Part shown: piece by piece, positions 1 to 10,588 of the stretch
How the letters are laid out: the number at the start of each line of letters is the position of its first letter
Numbering within the stretch: position 1 is the first letter of the stretch
Origin: Saprolegnia diclina VS20
Lineage: Eukaryota; Oomycota; Saprolegniomycetes; Saprolegniales; Saprolegniaceae
Direction: 5' to 3'
NCBI RefSeq assembly: GCF_000281045.1
Contig: NW_008246103.1
Span: 236,579 to 300,578, forward strand
DNA: 64,000 bases
Notes under the pieces: model-generated
The model's database searches: none
Seen by the model: only the letters and a program-made list of their open reading frames with translations
What the model was told of the DNA's origin: nothing
Made by a program: the position numbers and the translations under genes

Positions 1-1
1 A

Positions 2-292
2 GGCACTCTGCGGTCCTTGCACCTCATCCAGTCCAGTCTCTCAGCGGATGCGCTGGCGACGCTCGCAGCAACCGTCCCGATGCTTGGCCACATCAAGCAC
101 ATGGACTTGAGCGACAACGACTTCAGCGACGACCAAGTCCCGAGCCTCCAGGTGCTGCTATCTCATCTTGCGCATCTCAACTTGCATGGGACCAAGCTCT
201 CGAGTAGCGCCACCGAGCGCTTGAAGCGATATGCGCTCGACGTCTTGTGCCACTTGTCGATCGACAACGGCGACATCAACGAGGAATACTAA
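2..292 (+). CDS. Leucine-rich-repeat protein, C-terminal end (cut by window start)
   Basis: The reading frame is open from the first bases of the window and stops at 290-292, so this is the last part of a longer gene. About 96 residues are visible. They carry the LRR pattern of alternating leucines with an Asn after the strand (LGHIKHMDLSDNDFSDDQV, then LAHLNLHGTKLSSSATERL). This resembles ribonuclease-inhibitor-type repeats, as does the LRR gene at 49.4 kb. No catalytic motif is visible, so a protein-binding role is the only inference. It converges on the bZIP gene, with 51 bases between the two stop codons. Its start and upstream domains lie outside the window. Confidence 0.75.
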   Translation, partial: GTLRSLHLIQSSLSADALATLAATVPMLGHIKHMDLSDNDFSDDQVPSLQVLLSHLAHLNLHGTKLSSSATERLKRYALDVLCHLSIDNGDINEEY

Positions 293-343
293 GTAGCACG
301 ATATCGCTTGCTCGATTTGTGCTACAACGAGAGAACAAGCAAG

Positions 344-2326
344 CTACTGGATGAGCCGAGTGGGCTGGGCATTGTGCGAAGGACGAAACACGGGCTGCGT
401 GGCCGCTTCGCTCTCCCAGCGCAGCATGACAAACATGGCCTCCATGCCGGCCTTGCTCTTGACGGTTTGGTCCACGTCTTGGTAGCCGACAAACTCGACG
501 TCGATGCCGGGCTCGGTCCGCGAGACCGAAAACTTCCACGCACACGCCTCTTGGGGACGCATCGAGGCGGTGATCTGGCGCACTAGTTGAGCAATCAGCC
601 AATAAAATCGTATGACGACAATGGGACCTACTCGGGGGCGTCATCGCGTACGACTTCATGCCGACGAGGTAGTGCTGCTCGTCGACAAAGATGCGAAAGA
701 CGACCGCGCAGAACGTCACGTTGCGTGCGCCGACCGACTCGAAGATGCGGACGATCGCAATGTCTTCGCTGACGTATTTGAGCACCTACTCCAATGTATC
801 AATTTTGTATCAACCTTGCGCAATCGCGTTACCTCGAGCTCTTTCCAGTCCGGGTACACGCGGCGGGATTTGTCGCGGTTGGAGAGAATCCCCCACGTCT
901 TGTCGACAAAGTCCCGAAGGACGCCGTCGCGCATCAACTTGTGCGTCGAGAAGCACATGGTGCGATCGCCGTCTTCCCAAAAGTCGGACGTCCACCCCAT
1001 CGCCGACGCATTCACGGGCTCTACCATACCATATTACCGTAAATTCCGGAAAAGACGGTACTACCTTGGGCCGACGTTGGCGGCTTCCAGTTGTTGAGCT
1101 CCTGGAACCCAGTGCGCACGATTTCATGGACCCACTCCACGTCGCCGTGTTTGATCCAGCTCCAGTCAAAGCTTTGCGCGGGCGTCGCTGCCATCATACT
1201 ACCGGTGAACCCGCCCGTCAGCGTGTTGAGGACCGGTCCGCCCGAGCCCTAAACATGGCTCGTCGATGGTGGATACACTACATGGACTGTACCGAGAGTG
1301 CTTGGATGCCTTGCTGGAGCGACCGCGCAAACTCCTCGTGGTGCTTGAGTCGCGCCTTGAGGTCCTTGTACTCGGCCTTGAGCGTCTCGACAACCTTTTT
1401 CTGGTCCTTGAACGACTGCTCGAGGTCGTGGTCCGACATGGCCGCCATGGGGTGGGCGTCGCCATCGCCCGACGTATGCGAGCCTTCCATGATCTGCACT
1501 TGCTGCTTGAGCTCCTTGATGCGGTTGACAAGCATCGCTTCCTCTTCCTAGGACGCTCCCAAGTGAGCGACCATCGATGCGGAACGATGGACCTTGTGTT
1601 TGGCACGGCGGCGCCGAGACGCGTCACGCACTTGGCTCCGGCGCTTCTCCGACTTGGCGACGTTCTCTTCGCCCGACTCGTACGACGCCTCGGACGCGGC
1701 CTTGTGCGTGTTTGAGGACGGCGCGCTCGTGATGGCCATCGACGGCTCGAGCGGCCGAGGCAGCGGAATCGCGACTTGCGTTTGCAGCTGGTATGTGCTC
1801 GTGGGCGCCGGCTTTGGCGTCGTGTTGGCCTTGGGCGGCGTCGGGCGCTGAATTGGCGCCCGCGGCAGCTCGATCGACTCTACAGTTCGCTCGTTGTATC
1901 CAGTGCAATCGTCATACACGTACGCTGTGGTGGCGGTGGGTACATGGGCGCCGTGTAGTTCATACCGCCGTCATTCATCATGAAGTACGAGTTGATGCCA
2001 GTGTCCGGGCGCGCTGGTGGCATGTACGCCGGGTGGAATGTCGGGTCGATCGACGGAGGGCCCATGCCATGGTGGCTACCGCCGTGTGGCAGATGGTGTC
2101 CATGGCCCATCATGGGCATCGCGTTGTAGTTGCCCGCGTTGTACGGGATCGGGTTCATCGCCATCGACATGTCGAGCATGCCCGAGCTCGGGTCCGGGTA
2201 CGAGTAGCCCATGGCCATCGGGTTCGGGGGCATCGCGTGGTGCGCGGGCGGCGCTGCCGGCTGCATCGGGTGGCCGCGCCCGCCCGGCCGCTGGAGCAGG
2301 TAGTCGTACGGGTTGCCGTCGTTCAT
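344..2326 (-). CDS. bZIP transcription factor with START-like tail (M96-type), Val in place of the basic-region Asn
   Basis: Exons (minus strand) are 1924-2326, 1593-1879, 1293-1547, 1065-1248, 833-1020, 632-785 and 344-582, giving 569 residues. Residues 1-135 are rich in Pro, Met, Gly and Asn, like an activation or disordered region. The basic region (about 212-230) reads KRRSQVRDASRRRRAKHK, followed by a short zipper and coiled coil to about 315. Residues 316-569 form an aromatic-rich alpha/beta segment like the START-like domain of oomycete 'M96 mating-specific' proteins; that family name is from memory. The six introns are 44-49 nt with GT/AG ends. Aligned to N-R-x-A-A-x-x-S-R-x-R, the Asn is Val218 and the invariant Arg is Arg226. 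Nuclear DNA binding is inferred. The least certain junction is intron 2 (donor GTCC). Confidence 0.85.
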
Positions 2327-3178
2327 GCGCGCTGGTCACAACCTGCGAGCCGAGGTATTATTATCCAACGCGACAATAAAAATGGACGTATTATTTTAAC
2401 TCGGTTCTGATATTGGCATACAAACACCGCATTGTATCGGACGCAATAAAATGTGTCGCACCACTGCCTGTGGTCCAGCACCGGAATATTCCATTGCATT
2501 CCGGAAATATTATCCGGATACGAGATCCGGCGTCTTTTGCCAGCGCGTTAAACGGCTTAAACGGCGGGTAAAGAGGTTAGTATGGTATCACGCATTGCAA
2601 CCACAACTCGAATCAAAGGAATATTCGCTTGCACGCAACGACGTCTCGGGACAGCCCATCCTCTTCACACGACGTTGTACGCTTCGGACGCCTTCGTTCC
2701 GGTCGCTGCCTTGGCTCTTGCATTGCGCATTCGCTCATGGTCACCGTTCGCGCAGTTCTTTGGGGATCAAAACTCAGTTGAACTATTCCCGAAGTGCAAT
2801 AGGTAGCTGCGGCTTGCAGGTGGCGGTTTGTAGCTGAGGCTTGCTAGTCTGGTGCCCGCCGGTACGCCCCATCGGTCTTTGGTCGTCGACTCGACTCATT
2901 TCACGACATAGTCGGGTGGGGCCGAGGCAGCTCGCGACTCCACCAAGCTGACATAGCGTGTACTCGCAGTCGACTGCAAGTAGTACGTCCGTGGTGCCTC
3001 TACAATGATGCATGAGACGCACACACTTCACACACTACTGCACGTGTAATGATGGAATTGGCATCGTTGCGCATACGGCAACGTGTTGAAAATTCCGAAA
3101 AATCGTTTACCGCAGTGGTCCTACGTTTTAACGCATATTGCGTTAAAGGACGTCGGCCAGAAAGTTTTATTGGTGTCC
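2327..3178. other. Intergenic, shared upstream region
   Basis: This 852-bp stretch lies between the divergent starts of the bZIP and eIF2B-gamma-like genes. It holds an AT-richer patch at about 2340-2530 with TTCCGGAA-like half sites and a perfect TATCCGGATA palindrome at 2511-2520. Short open frames here have no splice-compatible continuation or recognisable motif, so I call no gene. Confidence 0.6.
2511..2520. promoter_or_regulatory. TATCCGGATA palindrome
   Basis: A perfect 10-bp palindrome lies 185 bp upstream of the bZIP start codon, with a TCCGGAA half-site just before it. The same element or its TCCGGA core recurs upstream of at least five other genes in the window. Function is inferred from position only. 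Confidence 0.4.
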
Positions 3179-4129
3179 ATGGCCGAGTACCAAGCGGTGA
3201 TCCTCGCCGGCGGCTCGGGCGTCCGCCTGTACCCGCTCACGGAAGAGACGCCCAAGCCGCTTCTGCTCGTCAACGGCAAGCCGCTCATCTACTACCAGCT
3301 CGCGCTGCTTGAGAACTCGGGCTTCTCGGACGTGCTCCTTGTGACCGCCAACGAGATGCTCGACAAAGTCCAGTCGTACGTCCTCGGGCAGTACGATGGC
3401 AAGATCTCGGTGACCGTCGTCGCCGTCGAAGGCGAGGCCACCGAGACCGCCGACGCCCTCCGCGCGGTCGCCGACAAGATCCGGTCCGACTTTATCGTGC
3501 TCGCCGGTGACCTCATCACGGACTGCGTCTTGCACAACGTGGCCGACTTGCATCGTATCAACGACGCGACCGTGACGATGCTGCTCAAGCAAGAGGTCGT
3601 CGAGGCCCCGAGCAAGGGCAAGAGTAGCAAGGAGAAGCCGCGCCGCGACGAAGAGATGATCGACTGCATTGGCATGGTCGACGCCGAGAACCGCGTCGTG
3701 TTTGTGTCCCACTCGGTCTATGAGAACGACGACCTCGAGGTGCCCCGCGCGCTCCTGAAGCGCCGCCCGCGCATCAACATGCACACGGACCTCTACGACG
3801 CGCACGTGTACATCTTTTCGCACTGGGTGCTCGACCTCTTGGCGGAGAAGAAGCACATTGCGAGCATCAAAGCCGACTTGATCCCGCACTTGGTGCGCCG
3901 CCAGTTCCGCGGCCGCCAAGCCCTTCCCGAGTCGGTCCGCGATCGCCTTGTGAGCAACCAGCACCTCGCGCAGGACCTCAGCGTCTCGGGCTCGACCAAG
4001 GACGATGAAGACCTCCTCAAGGTCTACGCCCACGTGCTCCCGCCCAACGCCTACTGCGAGCGCGCCGATACAAAGGAAGCGTTCAACGCCATGGAGAAGG
4101 AGGTCAAGTCCAAGTGGCGACTCAAGTAA
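3179..4129 (+). CDS. eIF2B-gamma-like nucleotidyltransferase domain, no beta-helix half
   Basis: Single exon, 316 residues, ATG at 3179. The N-terminus has the NTP-transferase signature (AVILAGGSGVRLYPLTEETP, then KPLLLVNGKPLIYY), and GDLITD gives the metal-site-like Asp loop. The insert rich in charged residues and the end (YAHVLPPNAYCERADTKEAF) match the gamma subunit of eIF2B, part of the guanine nucleotide exchange complex for eIF2. In the known family the protein is about 450 residues, with a C-terminal left-handed beta helix of hexapeptide repeats. Here the stop at 4127-4129 comes just before that half. I found no splice-consistent continuation in the 215 bases before the next ATG. A sugar-nucleotide pyrophosphorylase is a less likely alternative. 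Confidence 0.75.
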   Translation: MAEYQAVILAGGSGVRLYPLTEETPKPLLLVNGKPLIYYQLALLENSGFSDVLLVTANEMLDKVQSYVLGQYDGKISVTVVAVEGEATETADALRAVADKIRSDFIVLAGDLITDCVLHNVADLHRINDATVTMLLKQEVVEAPSKGKSSKEKPRRDEEMIDCIGMVDAENRVVFVSHSVYENDDLEVPRALLKRRPRINMHTDLYDAHVYIFSHWVLDLLAEKKHIASIKADLIPHLVRRQFRGRQALPESVRDRLVSNQHLAQDLSVSGSTKDDEDLLKVYAHVLPPNAYCERADTKEAFNAMEKEVKSKWRLK

Positions 4130-4344
4130 TAATTCCAATCCCGCGATTGCTATGGACTTGCTCCTCTCTTGCTCTTGACGCGTCTGTCCTTTGTCCTTTG
4201 TACGACAGGTAGCATCGCGGTCGTGGCAGCGACCACATTGCTCGCTGCCTCTCGTCCTCGCAGCGGCGACTACATGGAGGTCGAGTCCTCGATGATGGCG
4301 CCGCCTGTCCCGGCAAGCTGAGCGGTCAAAATCAGTTGGCCAGT

Positions 4345-7300
4345 ATGCAGCGGTTCCAAGCCGTGGTGGCGACCTTCGCCGCGTCCAGCCCGTCCGCGGC
4401 CGACGACGTAGTGCGACCGCCCGCCATCGTCGGACCTTCCATCGTCGTCACGTTCCACGAGCTGCATGAGCTCGTCACCGACGTCGCCAGCGCGCTGGCC
4501 ACCGCGGCCCTTCCGGTCGTCGCCCTCGCGCTGCCGTTGGGTGTGCCGCAAATCGCAGTCCTGTACGGCGCTACGATCACGCCTTCGACGCTCTTTGTAC
4601 CAATCGATGAGATGCAGTCCATCGTTCGGAATCGCAGCCTCTTGCGGGACGCTGCGGCCACGGGACTCGTGTGCACACCGACGTCGCCGCTGCTCGCTGC
4701 GCTTCGCTCTGAATTGGGCGGCGCCGTGGCCGTGCGGCTTTTGACCCACGCCCTCGGCGACGATATCGTGCTTGCGACGTGGCCGTCCGCCGACATGGCG
4801 CCGACCTGGGCATGCGACCCCGATGCCATGTACGTCCTGTACACCTCGGGCAGCACCGGGCGCCCGAAAGGCGTCATCGGCTCGTACGCTGCCACGTGGC
4901 ATCGACTCGATTGGATGTGGGCGACATTGCCGTTCGGACTGGGCGAACGCGTCCTGCGGCACACAACACTCACGTTCGTCGACGCCATCGCCGAGGTGTT
5001 TGGCACGCTCTGCGCTGGCGCGACGCTCGTCCTGCCCTCGTCGACGTCGGTATCCTTTGCGCCGCCGGTGGTGGCCGACCTCGCTGGCTTTGCCCTCTCA
5101 CTACGTCGCTTTTCTGTGACTCGAATGACGCTCGTGCCGAGCGTGCTGCAACTCCTCTTGCAAATGAACCTGCTACCGCCCTCTCTGCGCTGCGTGGCCG
5201 TGAGCGGCGAGCCACTGCACGCAGATCTGGTCGCGACGCTCTTTGCTACACTGCCATCGGTGCAGCTATTGCATCTCTACGGTATGCCCCACAAAGACGA
5301 TGAAAGCGGTATCTCATCTGCATGCGTACGTAGGCAGCACCGAGGTCGCGGGCGATGCGACGTTTTGGCTCACAACAACGGCGGCGGCACCCGTGCCTGT
5401 GGGCACCGCCATCGGCGCGACCAAGCTACGGCTCGTCGATGCCTCCGGTGTTGAGATCACAAGCGACAAGACACGTGGTGAACTCTACATCGGTGGCCCG
5501 CCGCTCGCGCGAGGCTACGTCAACATGTACGCTTGTCGACGTCACGGTGTCAAGACGTGGGTATGACGGATGCGTAGGTCGGACAACGAGGCCCACCGCT
5601 TTTGCACTTTGCACGGCGAGCGCTGGTTCAAGACGGGCGACGTCGCGTACTTTGCTGAAGGTCTTTTGTACCTCTGTGGTCGCAACGACGGGTATGTCAA
5701 AGTGAGTGGTGTGCAGGTGCACGTACCCGCGATCGAGGTAAGCCCAAAGCAGATACACTCGAAGCATCATCTTTTGGGTGGTAGTCCTCAGCGCGAATGT
5801 ACCTCGGACGACACCACCGGCGATGGAAGGTCGCCATCGCTCCGGTCGCTTCCTCAGAAAGCTGGCATCAGCTCGACACCGTCGTGCTCTGTGTCGGCAT
5901 CGACGACGAAGCTGTCGATACCGATGCGCTGCGCCACGCTGTCGAGAGAGCGCACCCACGAGTGGCCATGCACGTACTGAGAGTCCCCTATGCGCAGTTT
6001 CCAGAGACGTCGAGTGGCAAGGCCGATCCGTCTCAGATCCCAGCGCTGTTTGCGCAGCGGTCATTGCCGTCGTGGCTGCGCGCGCTGCTGCCAACGGGTG
6101 GCCTCGCTTCCACCGGTTATACGCCCAGCCTAGTGGACCCGTCACTGACGTTGACCGAGCTCGGCCTCAACTCGATGGCTATGGCCATCGTCCTCCACAC
6201 ACTCCAAACGCAGCACGAGACGACGCTGCGTCCGGTCGAGCTGGTACTTCTGCGTATATTGGTCAAGATCGTCATGCGGACGCAATATCGTAGGCCGACA
6301 TGACTGTCGCCGCACTGCAGTTGCTCGTGCAGCGCAAGCGACGTCGTGTCGTGTCGCCCGACGCATCAGCGATGAAGCGGGCGCGCGTGACGCTGCGGAC
6401 CGACGCCGTGCGATGGCAAGTGCCCGTCCGCAAGTGTATTGACGCGTCACCGCGCCTCGCTATGACGTCCACGGGCGAGTACATCGTTGTGGGGTCCCAT
6501 GACCACACCGTCCTCTGCACCACCGCCGACGGTCAAGTCGTTTGGCGCAAAGAGCTACCCGATCGTGTCGAGTCGAGCGCGGCCATGACAGCCGATCGGC
6601 TGGTCGTCGGCTGCTACGACGGCGGCGTCTACTGCCTCGAGATCCTCACCGGCAGCGTGCGTGTTGCCCTCGACTCTATCGACCAGTTTGCATGTCGCAT
6701 CATCTCTCTCTGTAGACGTTGTGGGTTTATTTCACGCAGGACCAAGTCAAGTGCTCGCCGGTCGTCGTCGAAGAGGAGAACGCGGTCGTTGTCGGCTCCC
6801 ACGACCACCATGTCTATGGCCTCGCACTCGACTCGGGCGCGTGTTTGTTTAAGTTGCCATTCACCAAGAGGTGCGACCGTCTATCGAGCCGACGATGACG
6901 CCATCGCATCACGTAGTGTCTTTTCCAGCCCGGTGTACGCTGCCAAGGTGCTCTACTGCGCGTCTCTGGCCGGCGAGGTCCGCGCCTACGCATGGCCGTC
7001 ACTGCGTATGCATGAGGCGCCCACGCCGCTGTGGCAACATACGGTGTGTGTGACTTCGAGGTTGATATATCGATACTTGTGTCTAGTGCACCGCCCCTGT
7101 ATTTTGCAGCTTGCGCCTCGGTCGGTACCACGATCTGCTGCTTGTGGGGTGCGCCGACGCGTCTCTCTACGCGCTCTCGACGACCACAGGGACGCCTTTG
7201 TGGTCATATGCGACGACCAAAGTTCGTATCTTTGGTCGGCATCGGACGACTTGATACATTGATACTTTTGAACTAGCCCATCTTCAGCGCCCCAAGCGTT

Positions 7301-7700
7301 GCGACGATGAGCGATGGAAGCGAAGCGGCTGTCTTTGGCTCCCACGATGGTGTCGTGCGCTGTGTCTCGATGGTCGACGGTACGTCGTTGTCGTCATGAG
7401 CTTCACGAACTGGTGAAGATAGGTACTTGCATTGCATCGGTCGACCTCGGATGCGCCGTTTACGCATCACCCGCGACCCTGCCCGACCGAACGACGCTGA
7501 TGGCGTGTGTCTGCACGACCAACGGCCATGTCTACCTCTGGGAACCCGTGGTGTCATCGCGTGCGACACTGCTCTTCCATGGCGCTGGCGACATCTTCTC
7601 GTCGCCCCTAGCTCTCAAAGACGGCTGCATAGTCGTCGGTACGCGCGGCGACGTGCTGCTCGCGTTATCTCTGCCCGACAATCCGCATCGCAACGAATAA
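4345..7700 (+). CDS. AASDH: AASDH-type enzyme: adenylation + carrier + PQQ-propeller
   Basis: Exons are 4345-5281, 5334-5526, 5578-5737, 5785-6243, 6294-6656, 6716-6870, 6917-7043, 7087-7221, 7277-7379 and 7423-7700, giving 969 residues. The adenylation domain (about 1-520) shows YVLYTSGSTGRPKG near residue 165, YGSTE rebuilt across intron 1, and a TGD motif in exon 3. A carrier domain follows with ELGLNSM; its Ser (about residue 560) would take phosphopantetheine. From about residue 610, repeated VVGSHDHxVY and VVGCYDGGVYCLE units are PQQ-type beta-propeller blades. This order is that of animal AASDH (beta-alanine-activating enzyme, ACSF4/U26), which runs about 1100 residues. The substrate here is unknown; beta-alanine is suggested only by homology. 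It converges on the PAP2 gene, with 76 bp between stops. Confidence 0.9.
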
Positions 7701-7776
7701 GAAACACTATGGATCGTCAAAAACAGACAAGTTGTCTTTTGTCTATTGTCAGTATATCTCGCTAGCGCGGCTAAAC

Positions 7777-8608
7777 TTAGGCGACGGACGCGAGGAGGAC
7801 CGGGAACACAAAGCGCATGGCGGCGGCCGAGAGGGCAAACTCGAGGAAGAACCCGATGACGCCGCCAGCGACAATGTCGCTCGGGTAGTGGCGGCCCAGC
7901 GCGAGGCGCGAGAAGCAAATGACAGTCGCCCAGAGAACCATGATTGTAGGCATCGCACGGACGCTCCACGCCCCGAGCATGTCTGTGAGGATGCGCGGGT
8001 AGTCTATGGCGGCTTAGACCACAGGACGACAAGAGGACGAACGTACAGTGGGCGAGGTACACGATGAGCGCGACGAGGCACCAAGACCGCGTTGCATGGC
8101 CCGACGGGAACGAGTGCTGGTCGGGGCCGACGAAGCGGTCATCCGACTGGTGGTGCGGCGGGCGCTGGCGGCGGAAGATGAGCTTGAAGATGACGATGCA
8201 CACAATGTCAACCTAGCATTCGAACATGAGGCGGAGCGTGCATGTGGCCTGTACGAATTGGCAGAGGTAGAAGAAGTAGAGGAAGGCCTTTTGGCCGTTC
8301 GTGATGGACGCCAGCATGCCGGCGAACGACGCGAGCGCGAGCAGCGGCAGCACGATGAGCAGCCACCTACAGCGCAGCATAGAGGGTTAGCGAGACTGCG
8401 CGCGGGCTAGCATAACGTACAGGATGCCATCGCCCGTGAGGCTAAAGAACTCCCAGAGCAGCCGCCACGCCTTGGAGTGGCCAAAGAGACCGTAGATGCG
8501 CACGGCCAGCTGGAGGTCGACCTGGTAGAGACGCTGAGGCAGCGTCAGGTGGTTCTTGTTGCCCATGACGAGGTGCTTGCGCTCGCCTGCTTCTAGTTCC
8601 AAGCTCAT
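7777..8608 (-). CDS. PAP2-family lipid phosphatase
   Basis: Exons are 8421-8608, 8255-8366, 8047-8212 and 7777-8003, giving 230 residues. All three PAP2 signature motifs are present: K110-x6-R117-P118, the PSGH with H139, and SR-x5-H-x3-D (S187, H194, D198). His139 and His194 are the expected nucleophile pair. Hydrophobic stretches on each side of these motifs predict about five to six membrane spans. The length and short N-terminus resemble the presqualene/polyisoprenoid diphosphate phosphatase type (PLPP6-like) more than the longer phosphatidate phosphatases. Dephosphorylation of an isoprenoid or lipid phosphate at an internal membrane is inferred. ATG 8608 is the first ATG in frame. The last intron was set at 43 nt with a TAG acceptor rather than a 34-nt alternative. 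Confidence 0.85.
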
Positions 8609-9385
8609 GCTCAAGCGACTGCAAATGACGACGACGGACGGCCCCACCTGCTTGCTACAACCCGGCGATCGGCTACCGTCTGGTTCGGCGCTGATATCGG
8701 AAAAGCAGCCGCGTTCTTTTTCAGTTTTGCATTCTTTTAATCAAACTTTCCTTCTTTTATTCGAAAAAGGCCATTAAAAGACACTGCCACCCAGTATGCT
8801 GCCCCGTGCCGGTGTTGTAACATTTTGGTGGCCCGACCCAACGATGTTATAACACGAGAGGATCAACACTCCTGTCCGTAGCTTCAACACAACCTGACAC
8901 TCCTGTCCGGGCTTGGACCCCGCACGTCGATAGAGGTACTCGCGGGGCTGCTTCAGTGGCTCGACAACTCACGCGGCCATATCGTCCGCAAGGGCAGTGT
9001 GCACGCTGGCATCAAGTTTTCTCACAAACTCTACACGGTCAAAGACTCGTAATGCAACACGATTTGGTGAATGCGCCAACCAACAACGCGCAGTGTCCCT
9101 CCACAGAGAGGAGCGAGGAGATGACACGACGGCGATCAATCCAGCAGAGAATTTGCAATCGATTTGGTGGTCGTAGTCGTCTTATCGAACCAGTGCGTGT
9201 GCCTCGTTGACAAGTACAGGATCCTTGTGGTTACACTTCTTTGCATGGCCGTGGTGATCGATCACGAGTTCGGTCCGCGTCCCTTCACTTGAGCGCTTAC
9301 GATAGAGTCCACACGTTCTGAGCTAGCTTTACTACCAAGGGTATAAGCATCACGTTGCTGTCGTGTGGCCGAGCAGCCATGCGGC

Positions 9386-9845
9386 GCGCACATATTATCC
9401 GAGCAATATTATCCGGATGAAAATGTGCACGCCACCGCTTCTCAGCAGCTTGTTGCGCAGATTTGGAGTTTGAAACGCAGTCGCATGTTTCGTTATATAT
9501 ACATAGCTGGTGACGCAGGGAGCCCAAAAACCAAAGAATCGTGCTCGTAGCGTGGCTACAGCCTGTGCAATGCGCATTTCTGCGAAGTTGCTCGATGCTA
9601 CATTGATACATTGATAGATTGATACTAGATGCAGTATCAGTTTTCACCAACTGGAACGGCGCATTGCACAGACTGTAGGCACGCTACGAGCACGATTCTT
9701 TGGTTTTTGGGCTACCTGCGTCACCAGCTATGTATATATAACGAAACACGCGACTTCGATTCAAACTCCAAATCTGCGCAACAAACTGCTGAGCAGCGGT
9801 GGCTGCACATTTTATCCGGATAATATTGTCCGGATAAAATGTGCT
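9386..9845. repeat. Inverted repeat / hairpin, arms about 186 bp
   Basis: The left arm is 9386-9571 and the right arm 9659-9845, read in reverse complement; they match at roughly nine bases in ten by eye. The 87-bp loop between them contains CATTGATACATTGATAGATT. The outer end of each arm is itself a palindrome: 9805-9844 is a 40-mer that differs from its own reverse complement at only two positions and carries two TCCGGATA copies. There is no coding potential. It could be a foldback (MITE-like) element or a hairpin-RNA locus that feeds small RNAs. No clear target-site duplication was found. Confidence 0.85.
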
Positions 9846-10423
9846 CAACCAGCCAGAGCCTTGCCACGCAACTCTTTTCATCCCCTTGCTAGCACTATCT
9901 ACTCGTACCTAGCACGGCGACGGTTTTCCTCTGCCTTTGTCACCAGACCGTTTTTGTGGCGTTCCTATAGTGTGCCCAAGCTCACTCTGTACACATTTCA
10001 AGTGTGTGCTTCGTGATTGCGCAAGTACTACGTAATAAGTACTTGTATTAACTATCAAGCTGTTCTATTTGGGCACACTCTCGACGCGCTTGTGGAAAAG
10101 ACGTTCGTCGCAAATTGCATCAAGAACGTATTGTCAACGATGGCTCTCACGTACACTGCGACGGCTTCACGTCGGGAGCATTGCTTGGGAGACGTCAGCA
10201 GAATGTCATGTCGAGTTGGTAGAGTGGAGCTCGGACTCCAGCGCCGACAGCACGACCAAGTGTTTGGTCCTCTCTGAACCTCTCGATTCTCACACGAGTG
10301 ATGCGATAGTGGTGGATAGATAGATACAGGTAGGCGACTCCCGTGAAACCTGCTGCTGCCCTTTATAGCATCGCATTCTTGGACTAGTCGTGGCGCGCGG
10401 CTGTCAATGACTCGATCGACCCC

Positions 10424-10484
10424 ATTGGCTGATGTCGCTGTCAAGCTTGATTCGGATTGGCTCCTCTCCGATACATTGTCCAAT
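10424..10484. promoter_or_regulatory. Three CCAAT boxes before the DUF4203 gene
   Basis: ATTGG at 10424-10428 and 10456-10460 and CCAAT at 10480-10484 lie 105-165 bp before the ATG at 10589. They are spaced about 25-32 bp apart with mixed orientation. The same box also appears in pairs before the endosulfine and the 62.7-kb genes. NF-Y binding is an inference. Confidence 0.4.
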
Positions 10485-10588
10485 CAGGTCGCTGCGCGGC
10501 CTTTCTGCAGAGGTTGCGCACTGCGAGCATCACTTGGACGCTACTTGGCGCTCAGTGTCTCAATCTTCCTTTTGCCACGTGCAGCAAA

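Larger units (their letters stand above)
8609..10588. other. Long intergenic stretch holding a large hairpin
   Basis: Nearly 2 kb without a supportable gene between the divergent PAP2 and DUF4203 genes. Its main content is the inverted repeat at 9386-9845, described separately. Three CCAAT boxes lie at 10424-10484 before the DUF4203 start. The rest is lower in GC with short unrelated open frames. Confidence 0.6.

Noticed and set aside
3167-4138. Minus-strand open frame of 323 codons opposite the eIF2B-gamma-like gene
   Set aside because: An antisense shadow caused by strong C/G third-position bias; the plus strand has clear family motifs.
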